Source: Dasypus novemcinctus (taxonomy: Eukaryota; Chordata; Mammalia; Cingulata; Dasypodidae). Taken from it: a stretch of 64,000 nt of DNA. Made by a program: the position numbers and the translations under genes. Location: assembly GCF_030445035.2 (NCBI RefSeq), contig NC_080683.1, positions 88,993,675 through 89,057,674 of the forward strand, written 5' to 3'. Positions 48,190 through 59,669 of the stretch are shown one piece after another. Within the stretch, counting starts at the first letter, position 1, and each line of letters opens with the position of its first letter. The notes beneath the pieces were generated by a model that worked only from the letters and a program-made list of their open reading frames with translations, made no database searches and was not told where the DNA came from.

Positions 48190-49195
48190 TGAAAAATCAC
48201 ATAATTCTCATCAAAGTTGAGAATGAGAGGGTAATCAGTAGCTATCAGTATAAATCAGTTCACATTTTTAACCTAGCATGGTGGCTAGTTAATGCTCTTG
48301 GTTAAATTGCCCAGCCTTCGATGGGAGGAAATTTTTTCATCCCAACCCACACACTGAAGCAGTCATAACTTCCTCAATTACACTGTAACTAGTACAAAAA
48401 GAGAAGTGTTTTCAGATGGAATTTTCAAGGAAGAAGAAATGCCTTAACGTACAAAATCAATTTCTAAAGATTACTATGTAATCTTTAAAGGAACTCGTTG
48501 TCACTGTTTCACTTTCTCAAAAATAATTGTGCTCTTGCTTCCCTAGAAGACCTAAAGCACATAAACCTGTCACGCAGCTTAACACCAAGGTTTCTGCAGG
48601 TTCCGGATCAGAGACTGTCATCAATGCCATCTGAATGACTGTCAGGAGAAAAGGGTAAGTAGATAGCTTGGAGTAATTCAATTTCAGGAGTGAAAGAAAC
48701 AAATAATGGAAAGAGGCTTAAGAAAGGGTCAATCTGGCCTCTTGAGAGAATTATTTAATATAAGAAGGCAAGATTCCCCCACTCTAGCACTGGGAATGAC
48801 AAGGTGTCATTTGTCCCTTTGTAGGGTTGGGGCCAGTGTCAATCGTAACAAAAGATAGTTTCTTCCTGAAGAGCTTCTTCCCACGTCAGGTGCTAGAAAG
48901 TAACTTAGACTTGTGTTTGCACACTTTTCAGAGCCCATAGTTAAATGCATTTATACCGTTGCCCTAAGTCCTTGGGACTAGGCTGAAGCAGAGGGTATAT
49001 TCACCCTGCTTTGCACAAGAGGAATCTTTGAGGTGGCTAAGCATGCCCAGAGGCACGTGACTTAAGAATGAAAGGGCATAAACTTGAATCAGGTACTCTG
49101 TTAGTTGTTTGTTTTAACATTGTATTTCCCTTGAGAAATAAATTCACTTCTAGAATATATTGTAGCAATCTGATACCAGAAAATAAGTGCTTATA
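48190..49195. other. Unassigned intergenic stretch
   Basis: Nothing recognisable was seen. The 61-residue minus-strand frame at 48517-48702 has no known motif. Confidence 0.4.
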
Positions 49196-49199
49196 CTGA

Positions 49200-49385
49200 G
49201 AAGAGGTTTAGCATAATGGATAAGTGAGTGGACTCTGGAATCAAAATGCTTGAGTTCAAATCAAAAGTTCTATCACTCATAGACTTGCTGTGAGCATTAA
49301 TGAGTTAATATCTATTAAACAGTTCAAACACTGCCTGGCATCTTTCAAAGGCAGTGCATTAGCTCTCACCACAGCAGCAAACACC
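49200..49385 (+). repeat. MIR SINE
   Basis: The phrases GAGTGGACTCTGGAATCAAA, TGCTTGAGTTCAAATCAAAA, TGTGAGCATTAATGAGTTAA and AACACTGCCTGGCATC follow MIR order, with an internal deletion of the ACCTTGGGCAAG part. Confidence 0.75.
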
Positions 49386-49389
49386 ATTG

Positions 49390-50080
49390 TTAGTCTAATT
49401 GATGCTTATTATCATTGTAACAGAAAGCATTTATTACATTTCTTCCAGCTCTGTGGGAATAAAAATTAGGTCTGAATGACTTGCTTTTAATGTCAATTTG
49501 AATCCTGCCAGGAATAGATTAAGCATTGAAGAGTTGCATTACTCTAGCAAATTCTTGTTTCTATTCCCAGTCCATGCTTTAAGGAATGGGAAATGTTTAA
49601 CTTTCTGAGGTGTCTTATTTACACTCCCCCAATCATGTGGCTAGAGGTTATTTAACTCCTTCTTAACTATTTTGAGTTCCATACCATTTAGGGTGACTGG
49701 ATATAGGGGTGAATATTCAAGTCCAGGAATACACATGTGTATCTTCCTTATTAGTACTTTTGTTTCTTGTACTTTTCTTCTGCCTTTCCCAAGGCTCAAT
49801 CCTGGAATATCTCTTCTTTCACCATATCTACGTCCTTAGAGTTCTAATCCAGTCACATGGCTTATCCTGACACCATGCTAACAATTCCCAAATTTACATT
49901 CAGGCTGACTCTCCTGAGCTCCAGACTTGCATGTCTAGCTGCCTACTCCACATCAGCTGTTCAAAGTTTGATAGGCATCTTGAACGTAAACAAAGCTACT
50001 CCTGATTGTCCTATCCAAACCGAATGCACTTTTAGCCCCTTTTCAGATAGTGATGGCTCCTTCCTTCCAATTTAGTTTGT
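49390..50080. other. Unique-looking AT-rich stretch
   Basis: No repeat was recognised. It is a plausible single-copy or conserved noncoding region, but conservation cannot be judged from one sequence. Confidence 0.3.
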
Positions 50081-50084
50081 TTCT

Positions 50085-50475
50085 TCTTGAATCAGTATAG
50101 ATAGTTTCTGTGTTTCTAGAATTTGTCCATTTCATATAGATTATCTAAGTTTGGTTGGTACTCAGTTGTTCATAATGTCCTCTTATAGTCCTTTTTTTAT
50201 GTCAGTTGGGTTGGTACTAATATCCCCATTTCATTTCTGATTTTAGTTATTGTGTCCTCTCTCTTTCTTTGTCAGTCTAGCTAAAGCTTGTTCATTTTTA
50301 TTGACTTTTCAAAGAAACCAACTTTTGGTTTGGTTTATTCTCTCTAATTTTTTATACATTATTTCATTTATGTCTGATCTAATTTTTAAAAAATTTCCTT
50401 CCTTCTATTCATTTTGGATGTAGTTTGCTCTTTTCCTAGTTCTTCCAGTTTTGAAGTTATATCTCTAATTTGAAA
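50085..50475 (-). mobile_element. L1 ORF2 fragment, reverse orientation
   Basis: The phrases GTCCATTTCATATAGATTAT, ATTGACTTTTCAAAGAAACC and AACTTTTGGTTTGGTTTATT are the reverse complement of the L1 ORF2 stretch between endonuclease and RT. It is truncated at both ends. Confidence 0.8.
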
Positions 50476-50479
50476 ATAT

Positions 50480-52485
50480 TTTTCTTTTTAATGTTAATTA
50501 AACTATTTGTCTGCAAAAGGCATCCCTCTGCTGAGTTCACAGAACTATGTGGACTCTGCTAATTAACTTATTAACTCTTCTTGTTTTGCATTGAACTATA
50601 CTAACGGATTCACTAATAGAACTTTTTAAAACTGAAAAGCTAATGTCCAGGCAGACAAGTACTGACAAAGATGTTTAGAAGTTAAGCAGATCCAACCTCA
50701 GCCACATTTATCTCTTCTGTCAGGATATAAACTATAAATAAAATGAAAAATAAGTGGTAGAAAATGAAAACGACTTCTAGGATTTCCAGATCTTTAGATG
50801 AAGCCTAATGAGTTCCTTAGATTGTTAAGATAGTATGGGTCCATAGTTCCAGAAGCTAAAATGATTGGGTTATCACTTGTTTTAATTGGATTAATTTGGA
50901 TGTCTGAAATAGAAAAATTGAAAAAATACAGTTGTTTAAAAGACAACCAGAGGTAGACAATGCAGGGATGAAATTTTGTTTAAGGCATGTCATCATCCTA
51001 GCCTCCTACCCTTTCTGTTTACTTTCTAGTGCCTGATATCTAAAGCAAGAATCATTTCATAGTCCAAACAGTTGCTGGAGAAACAGCCGTTAAGTCTAAA
51101 TTGTAGGCCAGGAAAAGGAGCAAAATCAGAAATTTAAAAGAGGCCCTCCCAGCTGATTAATCTCTTTTTAAGTAGCCTTATCAGAAATTCCACACTACAA
51201 TTCTAATTACATGTCTTTTGCTAAAATTTAGATACATGGACACAAATAGTTGCAAATGATGCCAAGAAATGTAGGTTCTTATTCTATATGGCCAAGTTTT
51301 TATTTAAAATTTGGATTTCCAATCCTAGGAAGATAGAAGGATTGGATATTGTAGTAGGTAATTGGCAATCTCAGCCAGAGTCCTTCATCTACCTCTTTAC
51401 AAAAGGGGAGGGGGGAAGGAAAGAATTTCAAGTGCCTCAAGTCTATAACATAAAGGCATCATAATTACAATACTTGTCAGCATCATTAACAATGGTGAAT
51501 TATTTTGTGGAGCAAAAGTTTTCTATTGTGTCAACTGCATTTCTCAGGCTACAACATCCCAGAGGGGCACAATCAAGCTGATTTCCACATTGCTGTCATT
51601 GCTAGACCCCTACCTCCCAAATCCTGCTCTTCCTGTTTGCAGAGCACCAAGAAGGATAAAGGAACTATAACAACTTAATTTTCATTGGCATGTGGGTAAT
51701 CAGTGTTGAAAAGTATAGAAATGGATTCAGCCTTGATTAGGTCCCAAATTCTTGGTTCCTTACCACTCCCCTCATAACTAAGCACTTTGAGAATAAAATA
51801 GGTTGCTTCTCTTTCACTTTCTAACAGCCCCAAATTTCATAACAACTTGTTCCCTTGACTTTCAAGGGTTGAATTAAAAGATGTTGAAAGGCAACTCAAA
51901 TTGGTCTTTCTACCTTGGTATCTGACCAGCTTTCCTAGCCTGAGTAGACCCACTCCTAGTTTATTCCATATGTGGATGATAAGGGGAGTTTCCTTCCTTT
52001 TAAATGAGTCTAATTCAGAGGCAGAAGACACTGTAGGCTCCTCATTGACTGATCACTGTTTTCCGGTTCCCACATGACCTGGCCCATGACTGGAGACGAG
52101 TCTTCACTCTTGGGTTTTGTCTTGATCATGACCTCATGCCCCAAATTGATCCTTCTTGACTTTGACTCTCTTAGGAGCGCTGACTGATTTTGTCCTCTGC
52201 CTGACCCAGTGACCCCAAGATCTACTCTTATCTCTAAGACCTTGCAGATGTGAGTGGTAGGAGCTTCTGGAAAGGAGGACCACATGGCTGAAAGTCTATG
52301 TTAAGCTTGGGGAAAGAACTTAAGGTAACCATGGAAGAGACGAGATCTCCTGAAGGTCAGAGCAGATAAGAAAACACCCACAAAATATTTTCTTAATTTT
52401 TGTAACAAAATTTTTAATGAGTGTCTACTATTCCCAGGGACTGAAGATAGGATGCTAAGCAAAATAGCCAGTGTACCTGGTCCTA
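50480..52485. other. Unassigned stretch with TAATTA-rich segment
   Basis: The segment at 50490-50640 carries several homeodomain-type TTAATTAA/TAATTAAC sites in non-repeat sequence. No gene was seen. The minus-strand frames at 51837-52285 have no recognisable domain. Confidence 0.3.
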
Positions 52486-52489
52486 GTGT

Positions 52490-52735
52490 TCTGGTTAGGA
52501 TGTGAACTCTGGATTCAGGTTGTTTGAGTTTGAATTCTAGTTGTACAACTTTTTAGTTCTGTGACCTCAGTGAGTTACTAGACCTCTGTGGGTCTTAAAT
52601 TCATCACCTGAGAAGTTGAGATGATAGCACCTATGTTATAGAGCCATGAAGATTCAGTTACATAAAACATGTGAAAGATGTAGAAAACTGCTGGTGCATA
52701 TGAAGTACTCAATAAATGTTATTTATTAAAGTGAG
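52490..52735 (+). repeat. MIR SINE
   Basis: The phrases GTGAACTCTGGATTCAGGTT, GAGTTTGAATTCTAGTTGT, CTGTGACCTCAGTGAGTTAC and AGTACTCAATAAATGTTATT cover almost the full MIR length. Confidence 0.85.
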
Positions 52736-52789
52736 GCAGGCACAGATTAATGAAGTGATCACATTCAAGAAAGTATCATAGCTATTGTG

Positions 52790-53130
52790 TGAGCTCACAT
52801 GGAGGAAGGTTGCAACCTTGATGTAAGAGGATGTGATAAAGTTTCTGACCTAGTCTGGGGGTTCACGGAATGGTTCCCTGAGGAACTGATGCTTACTTAG
52901 CTCCTTCTGAAAGATGAATCTGTGTCACAGAGAACCTGCCTGTGTGAATTGGAAGGGAGCATGAAGAAGGAATGAGAGCAAGCTTATAGTCTGGATTTCA
53001 AAAGAAGAGGCTGGAAAGGAACCAGGGGCCAGGAGGACACACTAGGGATTTTGGTGTTTATCTGAAGAGGAGCCCTTGGAGGCTGATTTCAGCCTCTGTG
53101 GAACCCTGGCAGCTGTCCTAATGCTCTGCT
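52790..53130 (+). repeat. Ancient interspersed repeat fragment
   Basis: The phrases GAATGGTTCCCTGAGGAACT, TTAGCTCCTTCTGAAAGATG and AGGCTGGAAAGGAACCAGGG read like the 5' part of the same old repeat whose later parts appear at 4640-5605. The family is not named. Confidence 0.35.
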
Positions 53131-54510
53131 TGTAGTAGGAGTGGGGCTGGAGTGGTTTTAAGAGATTTGAAGTTTGTGTTCAGTCGTCGTTGAGTGTCAG
53201 ATAATTTGGTGGAAAGGAAATTTACTTCGGCTCAGACATCCTCACCAGCACAAAAATAATTCAACATCCCTCTGCCAGAAGAGAAGACATGTGGATAATC
53301 TGAAGATGCCTAGAAACCACAGAGATATGCAAGCCCAAAGTGCAGCATCACATGTGTGTCCTTGCTCCTGTACACTCACCACTCAGAATCACCCCCACAT
53401 GCTGAAAGAAGGGGCAGTCCACGAGGGGTGACTGAGCACTGCTTCTTTCCTTCTTAGTGGCCTAAGGTCATTGACATTTACATGGAGATTCAGTATGACA
53501 CACAAACATTAGTCAATTTTTTCCCCCAATATTTTTGACAAAATACAATTGAGAGGAACAAGACATAAGGAAAAACATTCATGAGAAGGGATCACTGTGC
53601 TATATAGAGATTACAGGTAGTCAAATATATAATTTTGGAGACTAATTGACATTAAGAGTCAGCCCTTTAAAATAAGTATAGGAATTGGAACATTCTACTA
53701 GCTCTAAATTCCAAAAATAGCCTTTTCATAGACTTACCAGCTCTTCTCCTTTTGAAGTGGAATGATTGGGAACTCCTTTAAGAGCCTTGCTGGTGATAAT
53801 TCAGAGAAGTATTCTTCATTTTCTCCTTTCATTATATAAAGAACAGTGCAGCAGAGAGGAGGAGAGGACACAGGACCTACAGAAGAGCTTACCAATCAGC
53901 AAGGGAGATGGAAGTTAATTGTGTAAATCTGTCCCAGAACAGCTGCTTCCTTTAAAAAAAAAAAAAAAAAGCAAACCGTGTTTTGAACAAGCATATATAA
54001 ACCTCTTATAGGGTCCTAGATGTTGGCAGGGTCATTTATAAATTCCCAAATCCCCTACCATCATATCTAACTTGCACGTGTGAAAGTTTACTCCTTTTTC
54101 AGCCAGGAAGCTATAGAAACAAGCAAAATCCCTGATTTTATCTTAACTTGTGATAATTAAAAATTATTCTAAGTATGAAATAATTATTACGCATATGTTG
54201 TTGTTGTGATATTAAGATAATACAGATAAGTGACTCCAAATTGTTCCAGCTCTTAAAAAAAAAGGTATTTCCTCCTATATCAACATTACTAACAGTAAAA
54301 GAGAATCTTGAAATTAAATTGAGGTGTTTTTTTTTTGGAAAGAAATATTTCTCCTGGCAGACAAAAGCTCAGCAGAAGAGAGTCAGCCTATGTTCAAGCC
54401 ACAATCAGAGCTAGGAGAAAAATGTAGAACCATTGCAAAATGATGCTTTTTATCATTTTTAAATATCTGTTGACAGCCTCTTAAGTTCTAGACGGGAACA
54501 ACCTGATTTG
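53131..54510. other. Unassigned stretch with poly-A tract
   Basis: A pure A run of about 17 bases lies near 53953-53970, possibly a retroelement tail. No recognisable body was seen upstream. The 85-residue frame at 53174-53431 has no known motif. Confidence 0.35.
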
Positions 54511-54514
54511 GCAC

Positions 54515-55008
54515 CGTAGCAGTTTGATATGGTTATGAATTCCAAAAATAGATATTGGATTATGCTTGTAATCTGATCTGTACCTTGGCATGATTAAGTT
54601 ATGATTAGGGCATTAAGTCCCCACCCCTTCATGGGTGGGGACTCACAGATAAAAGGCATGGCAAAGAACAGAGTTGAGGGTTTCTGATGTTGGAGTTTTG
54701 ATGTTGGAGTTTGATGCTGAAGACTTAAGCTGGCGCCCTGGGAAGTCAGCACACAGAGGAAAGAGAAGCCAGACCCAGGAAGGAAGGAACCTTGAACCCA
54801 GAGAAAAGCAAGCCCCAGGAACGTAGGAACCCAGGAAGCCTGAACCCTCACAAACATCAGCAGCCATCTTGCTCCAAATAGACTTTGGTGAGGGAAGTAA
54901 CTTATGCTTTATGGCCTGGTATCTGTAAGCTCCTACCCCAAATAAATACCCTTTATAAAAACCAACCAATTTCTGGTATTTTGCATCAGCACCCCTTTGA
55001 CCAATACA
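54515..55008 (+). mobile_element. Solo LTR (MaLR-like) with 5-bp target duplication
   Basis: It is a sister copy of the LTR at 22306. It runs CGTAGCAGTTTGATATGG to TTTGACCAATACA, with perfect ggcac duplications at 54510-54514 and 55009-55013. It includes an AATAAA at about 54940 and a TTTATAAAA motif. It has an 11-bp-armed palindrome at 54616-54643 that the sister copy lacks. It has no internal viral sequence. Confidence 0.88.
54616..54643. repeat. Inverted repeat within the LTR
   Basis: AGTCCCCACCC (54616-54626) and GGGTGGGGACT (54633-54643) are perfect 11-bp complementary arms around a 6-base loop. Confidence 0.95.
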
Positions 55009-55013
55009 GGCAC

Positions 55014-56320
55014 CAACAAGTGCTTAAATGGGAAAAAGTGACAAAAATTCTCATCAATATTGGGAAAAAGAAGGGAAATATCCCACATTTAGTCCCATAT
55101 TATTAATTGGAAATGAGATGACAGAGACCATACAAAAAGTTGGCCAGAGTATCATTAGGGTCTTTTTATTGTCAAGAAATTAAGATTTGCTGTTTTCATC
55201 AGGAGTGAGGCATGTGTTGTGGAGCAATGGTGCTCTGATAGCAGCCCTATAGGTCCCTCCAGCCCTCCCAAGGCATCTGCAAAGTCCTCCTTTTCCCAAC
55301 TAAACATATATGGAGAGGCAAATTTTCTTCACATACTTCAACCAATACAAAAGATTGCAACAGACTGAGCTGAAGCATATGTGAGAATCCAGTTGTTGTC
55401 TCTTAAACCAGAATAACAGGTTTATACATGTAAAATAATGGAACCTTTCTCACTAGTGGTTTTTTGTTTTGGAAAATAAAGAGACTTTTCATTTAAAACT
55501 ATGCTATTTATGTTAATACATAATGTCTTTATTATTTAAACAAATTATTAAATAGATATTTAGGGTCCTCATTTTTAAGAGTAGAAAGAGTCCTGAGATT
55601 AAAATTAAAAATCTTGAGAGCTACAGCTGGAGGGATTTAGCTCATAGGAAAGTATACAGTGACCTCATGAAAACAGAGTAAAAGGTTTGTGATTGGAGCA
55701 AGGGCCCTGGTTCAAACCCAGTGAAGATGTACAGAATGGAATATGTCTCAGTGGAAGGGTTTATTCTTGGCCCTCTCAGCAATAGGAATTCTTTGACCTG
55801 CCAACCCAGTTTTCTCAAAATTGTGTTTTAGACCTCCTCCCTTATGAGTTTTACTGATCTTTCTACTTTCAGTGCAGATATCATAGAATTCATTGTCCAA
55901 AGTGGGACACCTTATAGTGGCCAACTTATCTTTATGACGTATCTAAAATTGCCGACCATCTTTCTTATCATCCAGTAACCACATCCAAGACTAGGAATGG
56001 TGAGTCAAAGGTTAGGAATGCTGGTGTAGATTCTGTTTATGCATAATTATATCAGGGACACCAATCATTATATTAACTCAGATTTGATTAGGATTCAACA
56101 GTGTGTTTCTGTATTTGCATGGTAAAAAGTTTTGTCTTTAAAGTTAATTTCAGGAATTCGAGAATCTCATTCACATTCAGATTTGCTATCTTAACTCAGA
56201 AAGGAAACTATACTACAAAATTTTGAATCTGCTTTAATGCCACCATCATGTGCTAAATATAGTATCACTGATTAAATTTGCTTGATTACATTTACTTAAC
56301 ACATTCCTTGCAGGGGAGAC
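55014..56320. other. Unassigned stretch upstream of RFPL4B
   Basis: No gene was recognised. The piece at 55625-55740 has GATTTAGCTCATAGG and GGTTCAAACCCAG, which weakly recall tRNA-derived SINE boxes but are too far diverged to call. Confidence 0.35.
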
Positions 56321-56329
56321 TGTGATGTT

Positions 56330-56469
56330 GATGGGGCATGGTCTGGTCCCAGGTATGTAAGGGTCAATGCATCAGCTCAAGCTCTTTGCTGAGAGGAGCA
56401 CAGACTCAGAGAGGAGGAGGTAGAGTTATTGGACATTCAGGAGCTCAGCTGAAAGTCTCCAGCACAAGG
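56330..56469 (+). other. RFPL4B: Possible 5' noncoding exon 1 of RFPL4B
   Basis: A plausible exon ends AGTCTCCAGCACAAG with donor GTAAGCTG at 56470. Human RFPL4B has noncoding exons upstream of a single coding exon. The start is arbitrary and there is no transcript evidence. Confidence 0.3.
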
Positions 56470-57059
56470 TAAGCTGTCCCACTTATGTCTCTTTTTGACA
56501 GATTATATTTCCAGTGCCTTCTCTTTTGGATTTAAGGAAGACATTTCTCTGTGTTGTCACCCATCTGAAAGAAATGTTATTGAGGATCTCGGTCATGGGC
56601 CCAGCCTGACTAAACACATGCCCAGCAATACAGGGGTAGCTCATCCAAAGTAAGGCGACTGTTTTAAGAATGCCCAGAAGGAGGCTATCAGAGCACCAGA
56701 GGTTCTCAATTGGGAGCAGTTGGGGTAGCTGGAAGGTATCTTCCTTATCATGAACACCATTTTGTCTTTTGTTCAGGTAGGATTATCTCAAAGAAGCTGG
56801 AACCAATAACTAATACGTGTTTAGTCACACTTCTTCAGACATTGATTGTTTTTTTAATGAGTGCTTTAAAGCATTTAATCTGAATGATATTTTGTTCTTA
56901 AAGTTGAGTCTACAATGGGTAATTAATTTTGCAGTGGATTTTGTTAGTTTTACTCACATAATGTAATTTTCTTTGAAATTCTGGGAGTTCCTTAGAGTCA
57001 CTTTTATGTCATGACTACAGTAGGATTGACCTTTTTTATTTAGACCTGGAAATTGTTTG

Positions 57060-57201
57060 ATCCCTGAACAGTAGAGGATATCCAAAGAAAGGGGCAGAGA
57101 CTGTGTCCCAGGATCCCATTAAAGATTCAACTCAGCTCAGCTTCCACAGAGAGAAACTGTGGTCAGCACAGACAAGAAGTCAACTGGAAATCTCCAGATA
57201 A
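57060..57201 (+). other. RFPL4B: Possible 5' noncoding exon 2 of RFPL4B
   Basis: This segment ends AACTGGAAATCTCCAGATAAG before donor GTAACCTG (57202). Its end resembles the candidate exon 1 end (CTCCAG...AAG|GTAA). Inferred from splice-like signals only. Confidence 0.3.
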
Positions 57202-57324
57202 GGTAACCTGCACTGTCTGAAAAAGACAGTTTCCACTATCCTATTTCTTTTGTGTCAGGAAAATTAATGAATCCCCTTTAACAAAACAATTTGAGTTTTC
57301 ATTTTAACTTTGTCTTTTGATATG

Positions 57325-57425
57325 TATATATATATATATTTTTTTTTAGGAGGTACCAGGGATTGAATGCTGGACCTCATACATGCGAAGCAGGCATTCA
57401 ACCACTGAGCTATACCTGCTCTGCT
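57325..57425 (-). mobile_element. DAS SINE, reverse orientation, in RFPL4B intron
   Basis: A (TA)n and T-run (57322-57349) is followed by AGGAGGTACCAGGGATTGAA, GGACCTCATACATGCGAAGC and CAACCACTGAGCTATACCTG. This is the reverse complement of a complete tRNA-Ala-derived DAS SINE with both Pol III boxes. The T-run is its poly-A tail. Confidence 0.9.
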
Positions 57426-58061
57426 ATATAAGTATTTTTAAATACTACACATTACAAGTCCAGGAAATTTGACTATGATAGTGTTCATTAGTATTTCACA
57501 TCATTTGTTAAGCATTCTTCTAGGATTCGTGTGGTTTCTATATTTAATATTTGCTTAATATTACATCTTATTGATATATGGTCATTAACTTGATCATACT
57601 ACTATTTTGTATATAGATTTTTTTCTCATTTATTTTTTGATCAGGGATAATATTGAAAAGAACAAACTTCTTCACATTAATATAAATACTTTACTTTTGT
57701 TGTAGTATTATACTGATGCAGTATTATGCTTCAAAATAGTATTTTAATAATATTGTTAAAATAGGTGACACCAATTATTGCACTGTAATTTTATTCATAT
57801 TTCTTAAGTCTTAATGAGTCTTTAAGAATGTTTCACTTCCTGTAATCTGGAAGACAGTTGTCTATACAGTTGCTTCTGCAAAAAGGAAATTGCTGTAATT
57901 TTACATAGGATTTTGATAATTTTCTCATAGATGGTGATTTTATTTTGGTGACTTGGTACCACTTTCATACATAACTACAGAAAGATTTATTTGTTTATAC
58001 ATTTATGCATTTATTCAAACTTTAAGAAAGATTTAAATTATTCAATTTTTTAATTGGATTT

Positions 58062-58063
58062 AG
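58062..58063 (+). promoter_or_regulatory. Likely splice acceptor before RFPL4B coding exon
   Basis: A T-rich tract and TTTAG end at 58063, 70 bases before the ATG at 58133. This fits the family layout of a coding exon with a short 5' UTR. Inferred from sequence only. Confidence 0.4.
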
Positions 58064-58132
58064 ACACATTCTGGTTATTGAAGAGAAGAAGGTTCATTTC
58101 TGGCTACTGCTGAAGAATAACCTTTAGGACCA

Positions 58133-58923
58133 ATGGCTAAAAGTCTGCAAGAGGAAGCAAAATGTGCTATTTGTCTGGAATTTTCCAACCAACCTATTTA
58201 TGTCTCTTGTGGGCATACCTTCTGTTTTCATTGCACTCAAAATTGGATTCTAGAAAGGGATAAATCAGCATTGACCTGCTCCCTATGTCGAGAAGTCCTT
58301 GAGGATCCTGCTATGAAATATGCTATAACTAAAGAGCTAACTCTTCTCATCATGCAACATGGTGCACTACTGGAGCAAAGTCTGCAATCCTGAGGTTCCA
58401 AGAGAAGATGACCCTGGATGCTGCCACCGCCAACCCCTTCCTTGTCCTCTCCAATGACCTAAACACCATCCAGAATGGAAAGATCTTTCACGACCAGCCT
58501 GAAAGTCCTGAGAGATTCACCCACATGGCCTGTGTCCTGGACTCCCCCTGCTTCCTCTTTGGTTGCCACTATTGGGAAGTAGAAGTGGGAGAGGGGAAGG
58601 AGTGGGCATTAGGTATCTGCAAGGAGTCTGTGAACAGAAAGAAGAGCACTTTATCCTCTGTGCTTGGCTTCTGGGTCATCAGCATGAAGGGAAATGCAAT
58701 TTACCCTAGCTCTTTCCCACAGATCAGAATCCCTTCCAGCTCTGACCTTGTGGGAATTTTCCTCGATGTTGACCTGGAAGAAATTAAGATTTTTGATATT
58801 AGAAATGATGCCCTCATTTATACACAGAGTGACCTTTCCTCTTTGGAGACTTTGAGTCCTTTCTTCTGTCCTGAGCATCCTGGAGAAGGTGACAGTGGTG
58901 CCCCCTTGAGGCTCTGCCCATGA
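58133..58923 (+). pseudogene. RFPL4B: RFPL4B, ret finger protein-like 4B, frameshifted
   Basis: This is a single-exon reading of RFPL4B, a RING/PRY-SPRY protein of the RFPL family (presumed E3-type, function poorly known). The ATG at 58133 sits in a fair context (ACCAATGG). Frame one (58133-58393, 86 codons) holds a complete C3HC4 RING with ligands Cys11, Cys14, Cys26, His28, Cys31, Cys34, Cys49 and Cys52, then LEQSL and a TGA. The reading resumes in the next frame from about 58390 (LRFQEKMTLDAATA) through a full PRY-SPRY (CHYWEVEVGEGKEWALGICK, about 58567-58626) to the family-typical LCP end and TGA at 58921-58923. Compared with the human protein as I know it, about 10 bases are missing between SL and LR, giving the frameshift. 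Everything else looks conserved, so this is a young pseudogene, an assembly or sequence error, or possibly a gene with separate ORFs. Flanks suggest human 6q21 synteny. Confidence 0.9.
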
Positions 58924-59653
58924 GAATCTCAGCTCTTCATAGAAGCTTTCCAAAAGATGAATGAGACTTTGGACCTTGAAAAACATAACAATGGCTAAGG
59001 GAGAGAGAGTGTGCTACAGCAGAAAAATTTTATATATTTTGGAGACTTTTTATGGCTTTTGGAAGACTTGGTAGTTAAATAATTTTAGGGTCTTAGTGGA
59101 TGGTATTAAGCTTTCTTTCCTGCCTGTAAATGGGGAGAGATTAGCAGCAGATAACTGATGATTAGACACAATACTGCACAGTGCTCTTTCAGTAATTAAC
59201 ACACAGGGATTATTAGATTGTAATTTTGTTAGATTATAAATTTAATGGATAGAAATATTGTCTTTTACATTACAGTGTAACCTTTTATGTAGAATGATAT
59301 TTCAATGATGCTTGAGAATTGTCCTTTGCCAGTTTCAATAATCAGCCTATTGTGGTTTCAAAGATGGTATAGAAATATGATTGGCAGCAAATATGATCAG
59401 AGGATGTCAAGCTTTCAGAGTGGCGAAAGTTTATGAATGTTCTTAAAGTTAGAATGTGCTGGAGTTTTTGCACCCAAAAGAGCATCTAGTGGGCAAGACT
59501 GGGTCCCAGGCTTCAGAGCAGTCAATACCATTTTTATGAAACTAAAGAACAGCCTTGTTTTCTCTTCAATGCACATCTAGCAATAACTGTTTCTGAGATT
59601 TCTTTTGAGTTTGCTACTTTTTATCTATGCTATATTATATTGTCTTTCAATTA

Positions 59654-59663
59654 AATAAATAAA
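59654..59663 (+). terminator. RFPL4B: Candidate polyadenylation signal of RFPL4B
   Basis: Two overlapping AATAAA hexamers (59654-59659 and 59658-59663) lie about 730 bases after the stop, at the end of an AT-rich 3' UTR-like stretch. Inferred from sequence only. Confidence 0.45.
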
Positions 59664-59669
59664 ATTTGC

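Noticed and set aside
58133-58923. A TRIM gene with B-box and coiled coil
   Set aside because: There is no B-box or coiled coil between RING and PRY-SPRY. The short linker and sequence fit RFPL4B.
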